Below are positions 17,722-25,525 of a stretch of DNA of 43,060 nucleotides, piece by piece (the stretch's first letter is position 1; every line of letters starts with the position of its first letter). The DNA comes from Verrucomicrobiota bacterium. Its GTDB lineage: Bacteria > Verrucomicrobiota > Verrucomicrobiia > CAIQCK01. Where the stretch lies: positions 1-43,060 of the forward strand of contig JACRKA010000237.1 of NCBI GenBank assembly GCA_016219905.1, given 5' to 3'. Under the pieces are notes generated by a model that saw only the letters and a list, made by a program, of their open reading frames with translations, was not told the origin of the DNA and searched no databases. A program made the translations under genes and the position numbers.

Positions 17722-18848
17722 GTCGTCTTTCCTTCTGGGTTGTTGACTCTGTAATTCGCCACAAACTCGCGCCGGAAACTCTCGAACGACCCGTCCGCAA
17801 TCGCGGCCCGGATGTCGCGCATCAGTTGCAGATAGACGTGCAGGTTGTGCCACGTCAGCAGCCGCAGGCCGAGGATCTCCTCGGCGTTGAACAGATGCCG
17901 CACGTAGGCCCGCGAGTAATTCCGGCAGCAGTAGCAACCGCAGCCTTCCTCGACCGGCCGGGAATCGTCCTTCCACGCCGCCACGCGGGCGCTCTGCGTG
18001 CCGCGCCGCGTGAACGCCGTGCCGTTGCGCCCGACCCGCGTCGGCAGCGCGCAATCGAACATGTCCACGCCCCGCGCGACCAGTTCCACGAGCTGCCGTG
18101 GCGTGCCGACGCCCATCACGTAGCGGGCCTGGTTTGCCGGCAAGAGCGGCGCGGTTTCCGCGGCGATCCGGAGCAATTCCTCGTCCGGTTCGCCGACGCT
18201 CAGGCCGCCGATGGCGTAGCCGTCGAAGCCGATCCGCACCAATTCCTCGGCGCAGCGCCGGCGCAAATCGCCATAGACGCCGCCCTGCACGATGCCAAAG
18301 AGCTTCCCCACAAGGCCGATTTTCACGGATTCTTCCTTGCAGCGAGCCGCCCACGCTAGCGAACGCTCCACCGCCTTGCAAGCGGTTTCTCGGTCGCAGG
18401 GATAGTGCGGGCATTCGTCCAAAACCATCGCGATATCCGAGCCGAGCGCGTGCTGGATGGCGACCACCTCGCGCGGCCCGAGGAAGCACGCCGCGCCGTC
18501 AATGTGGCTCTGGAAATGGACGCCGTCGTCGGTGAGCTTGCGCAGCTTCGCCAGCGAGAAGACCTGGAACCCGCCGCTGTCGGTCAGGATTGGCCCGCCC
18601 CAACCCATGAACTTGTGCAGCCCGCCCGCGCCGCGGATGATCTCGATGCCGGGCCGGAGGTTCAGGTGGTAGGTGTTCGACAGCAGAATCTGCGCGCCCA
18701 GCTCCCGCATCTCGTGGGGCGTCATGCACTTCACCGTCCCCTGAGTGCCGACCGCCATGAAACAAGGCGTGTCCGCGACGCCGTGCGCCAAAGTCAGCCG
18801 GCCGATCCGGGCGGCGGATGAGGTGTCGGTTTGTAGAAGCTGAAACAT
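17718..18848 (-). CDS. tgt: tRNA-guanine transglycosylase
   Basis: 376 residues, normal length. The enzyme exchanges guanine 34 of GUN-anticodon tRNAs for preQ1 on the queuosine pathway. Visible motifs: LLSNTYHLNLRPG (substrate pocket), DSGGFQ with Asp90, MVLDEC with Asp144, GGLSVGEP, and VDMFDCALPTR containing the nucleophilic Asp. The C-terminal CGCYCC plus a downstream His form the zinc site. The ATG at 18846-18848 gives the standard MFQLL-type start; an in-frame extension to 18932 would only translate the heptamer repeat lying directly upstream. No clear ribosome binding site is present. It is the first gene of tgt-yajC-secDF, a common order; no other queuosine gene is in the window. Confidence 0.96.
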   Translation of the reverse strand: MFQLLQTDTSSAARIGRLTLAHGVADTPCFMAVGTQGTVKCMTPHEMRELGAQILLSNTYHLNLRPGIEIIRGAGGLHKFMGWGGPILTDSGGFQVFSLAKLRKLTDDGVHFQSHIDGAACFLGPREVVAIQHALGSDIAMVLDECPHYPCDRETACKAVERSLAWAARCKEESVKIGLVGKLFGIVQGGVYGDLRRRCAEELVRIGFDGYAIGGLSVGEPDEELLRIAAETAPLLPANQARYVMGVGTPRQLVELVARGVDMFDCALPTRVGRNGTAFTRRGTQSARVAAWKDDSRPVEEGCGCYCCRNYSRAYVRHLFNAEEILGLRLLTWHNLHVYLQLMRDIRAAIADGSFESFRREFVANYRVNNPEGKTT

Positions 18849-18853
18849 TGGAA

Positions 18854-18883
18854 CGTGAAACGTAAAGCGTGAGGCGTGAATCG
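18854..18883. repeat. Tandem CGTRANN heptamer array directly upstream of tgt
   Basis: Four 7-base units CGTGAAA, CGTAAAG, CGTGAGG, CGTGAAT plus CG run from 18854 to 18883, ending five bases from the tgt start codon on the minus strand and occupying its ribosome-binding-site region. Same family and period as the two arrays around recJ. Confidence 0.78.
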
Positions 18884-18959
18884 AGCGAAGCCGATAATCC
18901 CGCCCTGCGGCTGGACTGTCAAGCGGGTGCAAACGACTTCTTCCGGGAGCGGCGGGCGG

Positions 18960-19226
18960 CTACTTGGGCGGCTCAGTCCGCTTGAAATCGCTGAAGGCGG
19001 GCGGCGGCAGCGATGAGGGACCGGGCGTTGTAGTGGCCTGTTCGGCGGTTGCGCGCGCCATGTTGCTTTGGGCTTCGGTGCTTCGCGGATCGGAGGGCGC
19101 CCAGTCGGAATTATAGAAGTGAGTCACCAGCCACATCGTGCCAAAAACAAGGAACAGCACGAACACGGACCACATCATGAAGTCCGAGGCCCCTGAACCG
19201 TGATGGTGACGACGTCGCTTTTGCAT
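18960..19226 (-). CDS. Small single-span membrane protein of unknown function
   Basis: 88 residues from the ATG at 19224-19226. A basic, His-rich head (MQKRRRHHHGSG) precedes one hydrophobic span (residues about 17-36, MMWSVFVLFLVFGTMWLVTH); the tail is Ser/Thr/Pro-rich and ends FKRTEPPK. Positive-inside charge predicts a cytoplasmic N-terminus and periplasmic tail. The frame stays open upstream to 19391, but that stretch is not protein-like. It lies 111 bases before tgt and 112 bases after the ABC permease gene, so operon membership is unclear. No family recognised; a small orphan anchor protein is all that can be said. Confidence 0.55.
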   Translation of the reverse strand: MQKRRRHHHGSGASDFMMWSVFVLFLVFGTMWLVTHFYNSDWAPSDPRSTEAQSNMARATAEQATTTPGPSSLPPPAFSDFKRTEPPK

Positions 19227-19338
19227 GCCAGCAACCTGTGCGAAGTAAAACCCAACCCCTGCCTTCTGCGCAATCGGGTGATAACCTGACTTTGCGCTAG
19301 GGGAAAACCTTAGCCCGATCCGGCCTCTTCTCAACCCG

Positions 19339-20157
19339 TCACGCCCTGCTGCCGCCGTGGCGCCGCGGGGCAAACCAGTCGCGCAACGCATCGCCCGCCA
19401 GATTGCACGCCAGCACCGTCCACGCGATCGCCGCGCCAGGCACGATCACCAGATGCGGCGCTGTGCGGAACACCGCGTATTCCTGCCGCAACATGTTTCC
19501 CCACTCCGGCGCGTCCGGCTGCCCGCTCAAGCCCAGGAACGAGAAGCCCGCCGCCTCCAGGATCGCGCCGCCAAACTGCAACGTCGCCGTCACCAGGATG
19601 ATGCCAGCGCAGTTCGGCAGGATCTGCCCCGCCGCAATCCGCCAACGCCCCGCGCCGAGGGCCTGCGCCGCCAGCACATATTCTTGCGCCCGCTCCGCGA
19701 GGAATGCCGCGCGCACCTGCCTCACCATCGCCGGCACACCCGCCACGCCCACCGCCAGCGCCACGCTGCGGGGCGACGGCCCCAGCACCGCCAGCAGAAA
19801 CAACCCGATCAACAACGGCGGGAAACTGATCAGCGCATCCGTCGCGCGGGACACCATCAAGTCCGTCCAGCCGCCGCGCATCGCGGCCCATGCGCCCAGG
19901 ACCACACCCGCCACCAGCGACAACGCCGCCGCCGCGCCCGCGACACCGAGCGTCAACCGCGTCCCGTGGAGCACGCGCGTCAACACATCCCGCCCGGCGC
20001 CGTCCACGCCGAACGGATGCGCCAGCGACGGCGGCGCGAGCATCCGGTCGCGGAACGGTTGTTCCAGCGGGCCGTGCCGGCCGATCACGCCCGCCAGCAA
20101 CGCCGCCGCGAGCACGAGCGCGAGCATCACCACGCCGGTTTTGCCGGGGACACTCAT
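19339..20157 (-). CDS. ABC transporter permease, DppC/OppC family
   Basis: 272 residues. The start ATG at 20155-20157 overlaps the stop of the upstream permease as ATGA. The N-terminal span (residues 7-25) is followed by the family marker HPFGVDGAGRDVLTRVLHGTR and a binding-protein-dependent transport domain with about five further spans; the EAA-like loop reads YVLAAQALGAGRWRIAAGQILPN. The C-terminal GFSFLGLSGQPDAPEWGNML is typical of OppC/DppC/NikC. It would pair with the next gene to form the channel of an importer for peptides, nickel chelates or oligosaccharides. No ATPase gene follows, unlike most dpp/opp operons. Confidence 0.9.
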   Translation of the reverse strand: MSVPGKTGVVMLALVLAAALLAGVIGRHGPLEQPFRDRMLAPPSLAHPFGVDGAGRDVLTRVLHGTRLTLGVAGAAAALSLVAGVVLGAWAAMRGGWTDLMVSRATDALISFPPLLIGLFLLAVLGPSPRSVALAVGVAGVPAMVRQVRAAFLAERAQEYVLAAQALGAGRWRIAAGQILPNCAGIILVTATLQFGGAILEAAGFSFLGLSGQPDAPEWGNMLRQEYAVFRTAPHLVIVPGAAIAWTVLACNLAGDALRDWFAPRRHGGSRA

Positions 20158-21164
20158 GTCGTCAACTTCGAGAGCCGTGGGTCCGCCAGGCGATGCACCA
20201 CGTCCATGGCCAGATTCACAAGCACCACGGCAAAAACCAGCGCCAACAGCGCCCCCTGGATCGCCGGGTAATCGCGCGCGAGGACCGCGTTCGCGACGTA
20301 GCGGCCCAGGCCCGGCCACGAAAACACCGTCTCCGTCAACACGGCGCCGCCGAGCAGGTAGGCGAACTCCAGCCCCGCGATCGTCGCGACCGGCCCCATT
20401 GCCGCCCGCAGCGCGTGATGAAACAACACGCCCGCCTCCGGCACACCCTTGGCCCGCGCCGTCCGCACAAAATCCTGGTCGAGCGCCTCCACCACCGCCG
20501 CGCGCGTCGTTCGCGCGATGAACGCGGCCGGGATGGCGCCGAGCGTCAACGCGGGCAGCGCCAGGTGTTCCAGCGCATCGGCAAACACGTCGAGCCGCCA
20601 TTGCAACAGGCTGTCAAGCAACAGCAGCCCCGTCAGCGGTTCAAAGTCCGCATCCGCGCCCAACCGGTCGCCTGCGGGACACCAGCCGAGCCAGAGCGAG
20701 AAGACCAGCATCCCCACCAGCCCCAGCCAGAAGACGGGAATCGAAAGACCGAGCAGGCTCACGACGTTGCCTGCGAAATCCGGCCACTGGCCGCGCCGCG
20801 CCGCCATCCAGACGCCGAGCGCCAGCCCCGCCACGATGCCGAAGAGCATGGCCGCAATCGCCAGCTCCGCCGTGGCCGCCCACGACCGCGCCAGGTCTTC
20901 CATCACCTCGCGCGTCGTGACGATGGAGCGGCCCAACGACCGGTCAACGACCAGGTTTCTCACGAAGGCGGCGTATTGCACCGGCAGCGGCCGGTCCAGC
21001 ATCAGCCGCGCCCGCGCCTCGGCCACCTTCTCCGGCGTCGGGTTCTTCATCAGCAGCGACACCGGGTCGCCGGGCACGAGGTGGATGATGAGGAATACCG
21101 CGACGCTGGCGGTGAACAGCGTCAGCGCAAGCGAGAGCAGGCGTTTGGCGAAGAAAGCGGTCAC
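20154..21164 (-). CDS. ABC transporter permease, DppB/OppB family
   Basis: 336 residues. The N-terminal RLLSLALTLFTASVAVFLIIHLVPGDP is the standard DppB start (TPM-type first span and PGDP). About six spans follow; the coupling loop reads FVRTARAKGVPEAGVLFHHALR and the C-terminal TETVFSWPGLGRYV motif is diagnostic. The start is GTG at 21162-21164 with no strong ribosome binding site. It lies 56 bases downstream of the binding-protein gene and overlaps the DppC-type gene by four bases, so the three are co-transcribed. Ligand class cannot be fixed from the permease. Confidence 0.9.
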   Translation of the reverse strand: MTAFFAKRLLSLALTLFTASVAVFLIIHLVPGDPVSLLMKNPTPEKVAEARARLMLDRPLPVQYAAFVRNLVVDRSLGRSIVTTREVMEDLARSWAATAELAIAAMLFGIVAGLALGVWMAARRGQWPDFAGNVVSLLGLSIPVFWLGLVGMLVFSLWLGWCPAGDRLGADADFEPLTGLLLLDSLLQWRLDVFADALEHLALPALTLGAIPAAFIARTTRAAVVEALDQDFVRTARAKGVPEAGVLFHHALRAAMGPVATIAGLEFAYLLGGAVLTETVFSWPGLGRYVANAVLARDYPAIQGALLALVFAVVLVNLAMDVVHRLADPRLSKLTT

Positions 21165-21220
21165 GCGAACGAGTCAGGAGTTGATGGCCGCTTCGCTCTT
21201 CACTCCTGCCTCCTCATCCT

Positions 21221-22942
21221 TCACTTGAGCGACACCGGCCCGAGCCGCACGTCCAGCGTGGGCTGAAGCACGAAGCCGCGGACGTTCTGCCGGAGGACGA
21301 CGATGTCCATCGCATGGGCCAGCGGCACCAGCGGCAGCCGTTCGCGGGCCAGCGCCAGCACGCGCGCATACGTCCGCGCCCGCTTGCCCGCGTCCAGTTC
21401 GCTGCGGGCCGCGCGCAGCGCCTCCGCGAGGTCGGCATCCTCGTTGAACGAGATGTTGATCGCTGCGCCGGGCTGCGCCGCCTGCGGGTCAATGATGGAG
21501 AGGAAATTGTCCGGGTCGCCGTTGTCGCCGATCCAGCCGTGGAGGGCGAGGTCATGCTGCGCGTTGCGGACCGCGGCGAGGTGCGTGCCCCATTCGTTGG
21601 CGGCGATCTCGATCTTCAGGCCGATGGCTTCGAGGTCGGCCTTGATCAGTTCGGCGGCGCGCACGGGGTTCGGCAGATACGGCCGCGGGTTGGTCATGAC
21701 GTGCAGCTTCAGGGGCGGCAACTCGACATGCTCGACGATGTTGGTCTCGATGGTGATCGGCAGGCCGAACACGTCGGTGGTGGTGACCTTGACCGGCCTG
21801 ATGACGATGCGCATCTGGGCGATCAGGCTGCGCGCTTGTTCGACGTCGAACGGCAGCTCTTCGGCCTGCGCGGCAGGAGGCGCATCCGACGGGCGTCTGG
21901 CCGCCTGCGCGGCGGCGGCGGCAATGTTGTCGGCGATCATCGGCGGCAACACGCTCCGGGCCTCGACCGCCGCGCCGCGATAGACGGCTTCGATCAGCGC
22001 CGGTTTCTGGATCGCCATCGCCACGGCGCGCCGGAACATGACGTTGGTCATCGGCCCTTTGCGGCAGTTGAACGCGAGGTAGGCGAGGTTCAGCCCGGGC
22101 GCCTGCTCGACGCGCAGGTGCGGATCGCTGGAGACGATGGGCAGGCTGTTCGGATCCAGGCCATCCATCGCATGGACGCCGCTCTGCGCGCTCTGGATCT
22201 GCACCAGCCGCGACGCGCTGTCGGGGACGACCTTGAAGACGACCCGGCCCAGTTTGGGTTTCTTGCCCCAGTATTCCGGGTTGGCTTCGAGCACGATCCG
22301 GTCGTTCGGCAGCCACTCCTTGAACTTGAACGGGCCGGTGCCGACCGGGTGCCGCTGCAAACCCTCGCCGTAATCGGCCAGCGATTTCGGGCTGATGAGA
22401 TACGCGGGGAAAATGGCCAGGTTGGCCAGCAGCGCCGCGTTGGGTTTCTTCAGCCGGAACTGCAACCGGCCCGGGTCGAGCGCCCGCACTTCCTCGATGT
22501 CGCTGTAGAGCGCCGACCAGTAGGCGAAGCTGGCGCCCGCGAAATGCCCCGGCGCTTTCGGGTCCAACTGCCGCCGGAAACTCCACGCCGCCGTCTCCGC
22601 CGTCAGCGGCGTGCCGTCGTGGAACTTCACGTTCGCGCGGATCGCGAAGAGGGCGAGGCAGCCGTCGGCGCTGATGCTCCAGCTCTCCGCCAGGCACGGC
22701 TCCACGCGCGTCGTGCCGCTCTTGAAGCGCACGAGGCCCTCGCAGACGTTGTTGAGCGCCTTGATGCTCTCGCCGTCGTCCACGTCGGCCGGGTCGAGCT
22801 TCTGCGCGTCCGCCCCGCGCGCGAAGACGAAGGTCTTCAGCCCGGCGGCGGTCTTTTGCGCGCTGCGCCCGACGACGTAAAGCGCCCCGATGACGCCGAA
22901 CAGCACGATGATGAAAACGACCAGCAGATTACGGCTGCGCAT
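21221..22942 (-). CDS. ABC transporter substrate-binding protein, SBP family 5 (DppA/OppA-like)
   Basis: 573 residues. Residues 6-24 (LLVVFIIVLFGVIGALYVV) form a signal anchor with no lipobox Cys, so it may stay membrane-tethered by an uncleaved helix. The SBP_bac_5 body is clear: GADAQKLDPAD, VKFHDGTPLTAETAAWSFRR, HPVGTGPFKFKEW and NPEYWGKKP, with the C-terminal lobe LALHGWIGDNGDPDNFL. An Ala/Pro-rich insert sits near residues 335-365. The ligand may be a peptide or another small molecule. It heads the operon with the two permeases. A TATAGT hexamer ends eight bases before the start codon and no Shine-Dalgarno is seen, which suggests a leaderless transcript. Confidence 0.9.
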   Translation of the reverse strand: MRSRNLLVVFIIVLFGVIGALYVVGRSAQKTAAGLKTFVFARGADAQKLDPADVDDGESIKALNNVCEGLVRFKSGTTRVEPCLAESWSISADGCLALFAIRANVKFHDGTPLTAETAAWSFRRQLDPKAPGHFAGASFAYWSALYSDIEEVRALDPGRLQFRLKKPNAALLANLAIFPAYLISPKSLADYGEGLQRHPVGTGPFKFKEWLPNDRIVLEANPEYWGKKPKLGRVVFKVVPDSASRLVQIQSAQSGVHAMDGLDPNSLPIVSSDPHLRVEQAPGLNLAYLAFNCRKGPMTNVMFRRAVAMAIQKPALIEAVYRGAAVEARSVLPPMIADNIAAAAAQAARRPSDAPPAAQAEELPFDVEQARSLIAQMRIVIRPVKVTTTDVFGLPITIETNIVEHVELPPLKLHVMTNPRPYLPNPVRAAELIKADLEAIGLKIEIAANEWGTHLAAVRNAQHDLALHGWIGDNGDPDNFLSIIDPQAAQPGAAINISFNEDADLAEALRAARSELDAGKRARTYARVLALARERLPLVPLAHAMDIVVLRQNVRGFVLQPTLDVRLGPVSLK

Positions 22943-22950
22943 GGCGGGTG

Positions 22951-22956
22951 ACTATA
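22951..22956 (-). promoter_or_regulatory. Candidate -10 element giving a leaderless mRNA for the binding-protein gene
   Basis: On the minus strand TATAGT is followed by CACCCGCC and then the ATG at 22942. Transcription starting 6-8 bases after the -10 would begin at or next to the A of the start codon. No Shine-Dalgarno is present and the -35 position (CTTTCC) is poor. Confidence 0.4.
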
Positions 22957-23036
22957 ACAGCGGTCGCTCGCGTGGAAAGAGGGAAGTTGGGGCGGCAGGA
23001 CAGGGGACGTTTTCGGATTGCCTGCCACGATGGCGT

Positions 23037-23063
23037 GATGCAAAAGGGGGGCGCATTTGCATC
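23037..23063 (+). promoter_or_regulatory. Perfect dyad upstream of the MFS operon, candidate operator
   Basis: GATGCAAA (23037-23044) and TTTGCATC (23056-23063) are perfect 8-base inverted repeats separated by 11 bases, ending 12 bases before ATG 23076. The 19-base centre spacing suits a dimeric repressor such as a GntR- or LacI-type protein. No regulator gene is adjacent, so the cognate protein is unknown. Confidence 0.45.
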
Positions 23064-23075
23064 GGGCATGACGCC

Positions 23076-24374
23076 ATGAATGAAGCCACTTCCATCCGCG
23101 CCGCAGCCGGCGGCTATCGCTGGATCATCTGCGCGCTGCTGTTCTTCGCCACGACGGTCAATTACATAGACCGCGCGGTGCTGGGCGTGCTCAAGCCGCT
23201 TCTCGACAAGGAACTGGGCTGGACCCAGGTGGACTACGGCTGGATGGTGACGGCGTTCCAACTCACCTACGCGCTCGGTTACGTGGCGGGTGGTCGGTTG
23301 ATGGACCGCATCGGTGTGCGCGTCGGGTTCACCCTGGCAGTGACACTCTGGAGCGTCGCAGCGATGGCCCACGCGGCGGCGCGGACGGTGTTCGGGTTCA
23401 GCGCGGCGCGCGCCGTGTTGGGGTTGGCGGAGGGCGGGGGATTCCCGGCGGCGATCAAGACGATCACGGAGTGGTTCCCGAAGGAGCAGCGCGCTTACGC
23501 GACCGGCTGGTTCAACGCCGGCAGCAACGTCGGCGCAATCGCGTGCCCGCTGCTGGTGCCGTGGCTGGCCAGGCACTGGGGCTGGCAGGGGGCGTTCATC
23601 GCGACCGGCGCGGTCGGGTTCGTCTGGGTGGTGCTCTGGTGGTGGCTCTATGATGCGCCGGAGAAACATCCGCGCGTGTCGGCGGCTGAACTGGCTTACA
23701 TCCGGAAAGATCCGCCGGACGCCGAGGCGAAGATTCCGTGGCTGGACCTGCTGCGCCACCGGCAGACGTGGGCGTTCATGGTCGGCATGGCGGCCTCGTC
23801 GCCGATCTGGTGGCTCTACATCTACTGGACGCCGGATTTCTTCAACAAACAGCACGGCTTGAACCTGGCCCAGAGCAGTCTGCCGCTGGCGCTGATTTTC
23901 CTCGGCTCAAGCTTCGGCGGCATCGGTGGCGGCTGGCTCTCGTCGGCGTTGATCCGGCGCGGCTGGAGCGTCAACGCGGCCCGCAAAACGGCGCTGCTGG
24001 TCTGCGCGGTGTGCGTGGTGCCGGTGGTCGCGACACCGCTGGTGGCGAACGTCTGGGTGGCCGTGGCGCTCGTCGGATTGGCCGCGGCGGCGCACTGCGG
24101 GTTTGCGGCGAACCTGTTCACGCTGGTCAGCGACACGGTGCCGCGGCAGGCCGTCAGCTCGGTGGTTGGCATCGGCGGCATGGCCGGGTCGCTGGCCGGG
24201 ATGGTGTTCGCGCAGGTCATCTCGCGCATCCTGCAGTTCACGAACAACAACTACTTCGTGCCATTCGCCTACGCTTCGCTGGTGTATCTGGCGGCGGTGG
24301 GGATCATGCACTGGCTGGTGCCGCGTCTGGAGCCGATCGCTTTGAGGAACGCGGACGGGGAGACCAAGCGATGA
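23076..24374 (+). CDS. MFS transporter, hexuronate/anion-cation symporter type (ExuT/GudP-like)
   Basis: 432 residues with twelve hydrophobic spans. The N-terminal RWIICALLFFATTVNYIDR is the hallmark of the anion:cation symporter (ACS) branch that carries hexuronates, glucarate and related sugar acids. The loop GGRLMDRIGVRVG is MFS motif A, and GLAEGGGFPAAIKTITEWFP is the ACS fourth-fifth span signature. A tryptophan-rich segment (VVLWWWLYDAPEKHP) matches ExuT. ATG 23076 is chosen because it starts the conserved head; upstream in-frame codons translate the operator region. Its stop overlaps the next start as ATGA, so it is translated with the URO-D-like and FAD genes, implying that their substrate is an imported acidic compound. 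Confidence 0.9.
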   Translation: MNEATSIRAAAGGYRWIICALLFFATTVNYIDRAVLGVLKPLLDKELGWTQVDYGWMVTAFQLTYALGYVAGGRLMDRIGVRVGFTLAVTLWSVAAMAHAAARTVFGFSAARAVLGLAEGGGFPAAIKTITEWFPKEQRAYATGWFNAGSNVGAIACPLLVPWLARHWGWQGAFIATGAVGFVWVVLWWWLYDAPEKHPRVSAAELAYIRKDPPDAEAKIPWLDLLRHRQTWAFMVGMAASSPIWWLYIYWTPDFFNKQHGLNLAQSSLPLALIFLGSSFGGIGGGWLSSALIRRGWSVNAARKTALLVCAVCVVPVVATPLVANVWVAVALVGLAAAAHCGFAANLFTLVSDTVPRQAVSSVVGIGGMAGSLAGMVFAQVISRILQFTNNNYFVPFAYASLVYLAAVGIMHWLVPRLEPIALRNADGETKR

Positions 24375-25525
24375 GCGCGGCCACGCGTGCCGAGGCGGTT
24401 TCAGCGGTGCTGCGGCGCGAACGGCCAGCGCGCATTGTCTATGCGCCGAACTGCTGGCAGTGGTTCACGCATCACCGCAACCACGGCCTGCTGGCGGAGC
24501 CGTTGCGGCATTGCGGCGGGCAACTGGAACTCATCCGCCATCTCGGTCTCGACGTGTTCAGCCGCAACATCTACTGCGACCCGACCGAATGCTGGTTCGG
24601 CGGGCTGGCGCGCGAAGTGTGGGACGGCGTCGGGGTGGACGTGAAGCGTTGGACCGACGGCGAGGACATCGTCACCGAGAAGACCTACTTCACCAAAGGC
24701 GGGACGCTGACGGAGCGGTTGCGCTACATCTACGCCGACTCGACGCTGGTGCAGGAGAAGTTCCTCCTCGACGATTACGCGACGCAGGTGGATGCGTTTG
24801 CGGCGCTCGTCGCGGGGCGGCGATGGCGGTTCGAGCCGGAGCAATACGCGCGGTGGCAGCGCGAAGTCGGCAGCGACGGCATCGTCAACGCGGGCGAACT
24901 GTTCAGCCCGTTGAAGCTGCTGCACTTCACCGCCGGCGCGGCCAACGCGGTCTTCCTGCTGGAGGATTTCCCGGAGCGTTGCCGCGAGATTCTGGCGGCC
25001 CACGAGGCGGCCCAGCTCGACCTCGTGGGGCAGATGCTCGCAGCGGGCGTGCCGGCGATGTGCTCGATGGACAACCTCGACACGATGTTCCATCCGCCGC
25101 ACTACATCGAGCGCTGCTCGGCGGGCTTCTACGAAAAGGCGAGCCGGCTCTGCCACGAGGCGGGCGCGGTGTTTTTCATCCACGCCTGCGGCCAGCAACG
25201 CGCCATCCTGCCGTTGATCGCGTCGCTCGGCGTGGACGGCCTCGAAGGCGTCGCGTTTCCACCGCTGGGCGACGTGCAGCTCGACGAGGCGATGCGGCTC
25301 GCGGGCGACCGGCTGATCATCACCGGCGGCATCAGCGCGGTGGAGACGGAGAAGTTCGCGTCGCGCGACGAAGTGCGCCGCTACGTCGAGGGCCTCTTTG
25401 TGCGCTTGCGGCCTTACGCGCACCGCTTCATGCTGTCCGCCAGTTGCAACACATCCATCCGCACGCCGTGGCGCGTCCTCGAATGGTTCCGCGACGCGTG
25501 GCAGGAATTTGGAGATCTGACATGA
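24371..25525 (+). CDS. URO-D superfamily protein with corrinoid-methyltransferase-type zinc site
   Basis: 384 residues from ATG 24371. The fold family is recognisable from IRHLGLDVFSR, VTEKTYFTKGGTLTER, FEPEQYARWQ, SMDNLDTMF and the C-terminal ITGGISAVETEKFASRDEVRRYVEG, as in bacterial proteins annotated uroporphyrinogen decarboxylase. Heme-type HemE marker RQAGR is missing, so this is not HemE. Instead H271-x-C273 (FFIHACGQ) and C359 (SASCNTS) reproduce the H-x-C...C zinc ligands of MtaA/CmuA-type methylcobamide methyltransferases. The likely role is methyl transfer in demethylation of a methylated substrate; no corrinoid protein gene is in the window, so this is inference. ATGA overlaps at both ends couple it to the transporter and the FAD protein. 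Confidence 0.8.
   Translation: MSAATRAEAVSAVLRRERPARIVYAPNCWQWFTHHRNHGLLAEPLRHCGGQLELIRHLGLDVFSRNIYCDPTECWFGGLAREVWDGVGVDVKRWTDGEDIVTEKTYFTKGGTLTERLRYIYADSTLVQEKFLLDDYATQVDAFAALVAGRRWRFEPEQYARWQREVGSDGIVNAGELFSPLKLLHFTAGAANAVFLLEDFPERCREILAAHEAAQLDLVGQMLAAGVPAMCSMDNLDTMFHPPHYIERCSAGFYEKASRLCHEAGAVFFIHACGQQRAILPLIASLGVDGLEGVAFPPLGDVQLDEAMRLAGDRLIITGGISAVETEKFASRDEVRRYVEGLFVRLRPYAHRFMLSASCNTSIRTPWRVLEWFRDAWQEFGDLT

Noticed and set aside
14851-17754. 967-codon open frame on the plus strand across secDF and yajC
   Set aside because: It is antisense to strongly conserved genes and is made of E/D/G/A-rich sequence typical of codon-bias shadows in GC-rich DNA.
18849-18932. Longer N-terminus for tgt
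   Set aside because: The extra residues are translation of the heptamer repeat (RFTFHV), not conserved Tgt sequence.
24460-25521. Longer N-terminus for the FAD protein starting at 24460
   Set aside because: It would overlap the URO-D gene in another frame with Arg-rich shadow sequence; ATG 25522 begins a signal peptide and forms the ATGA coupling.
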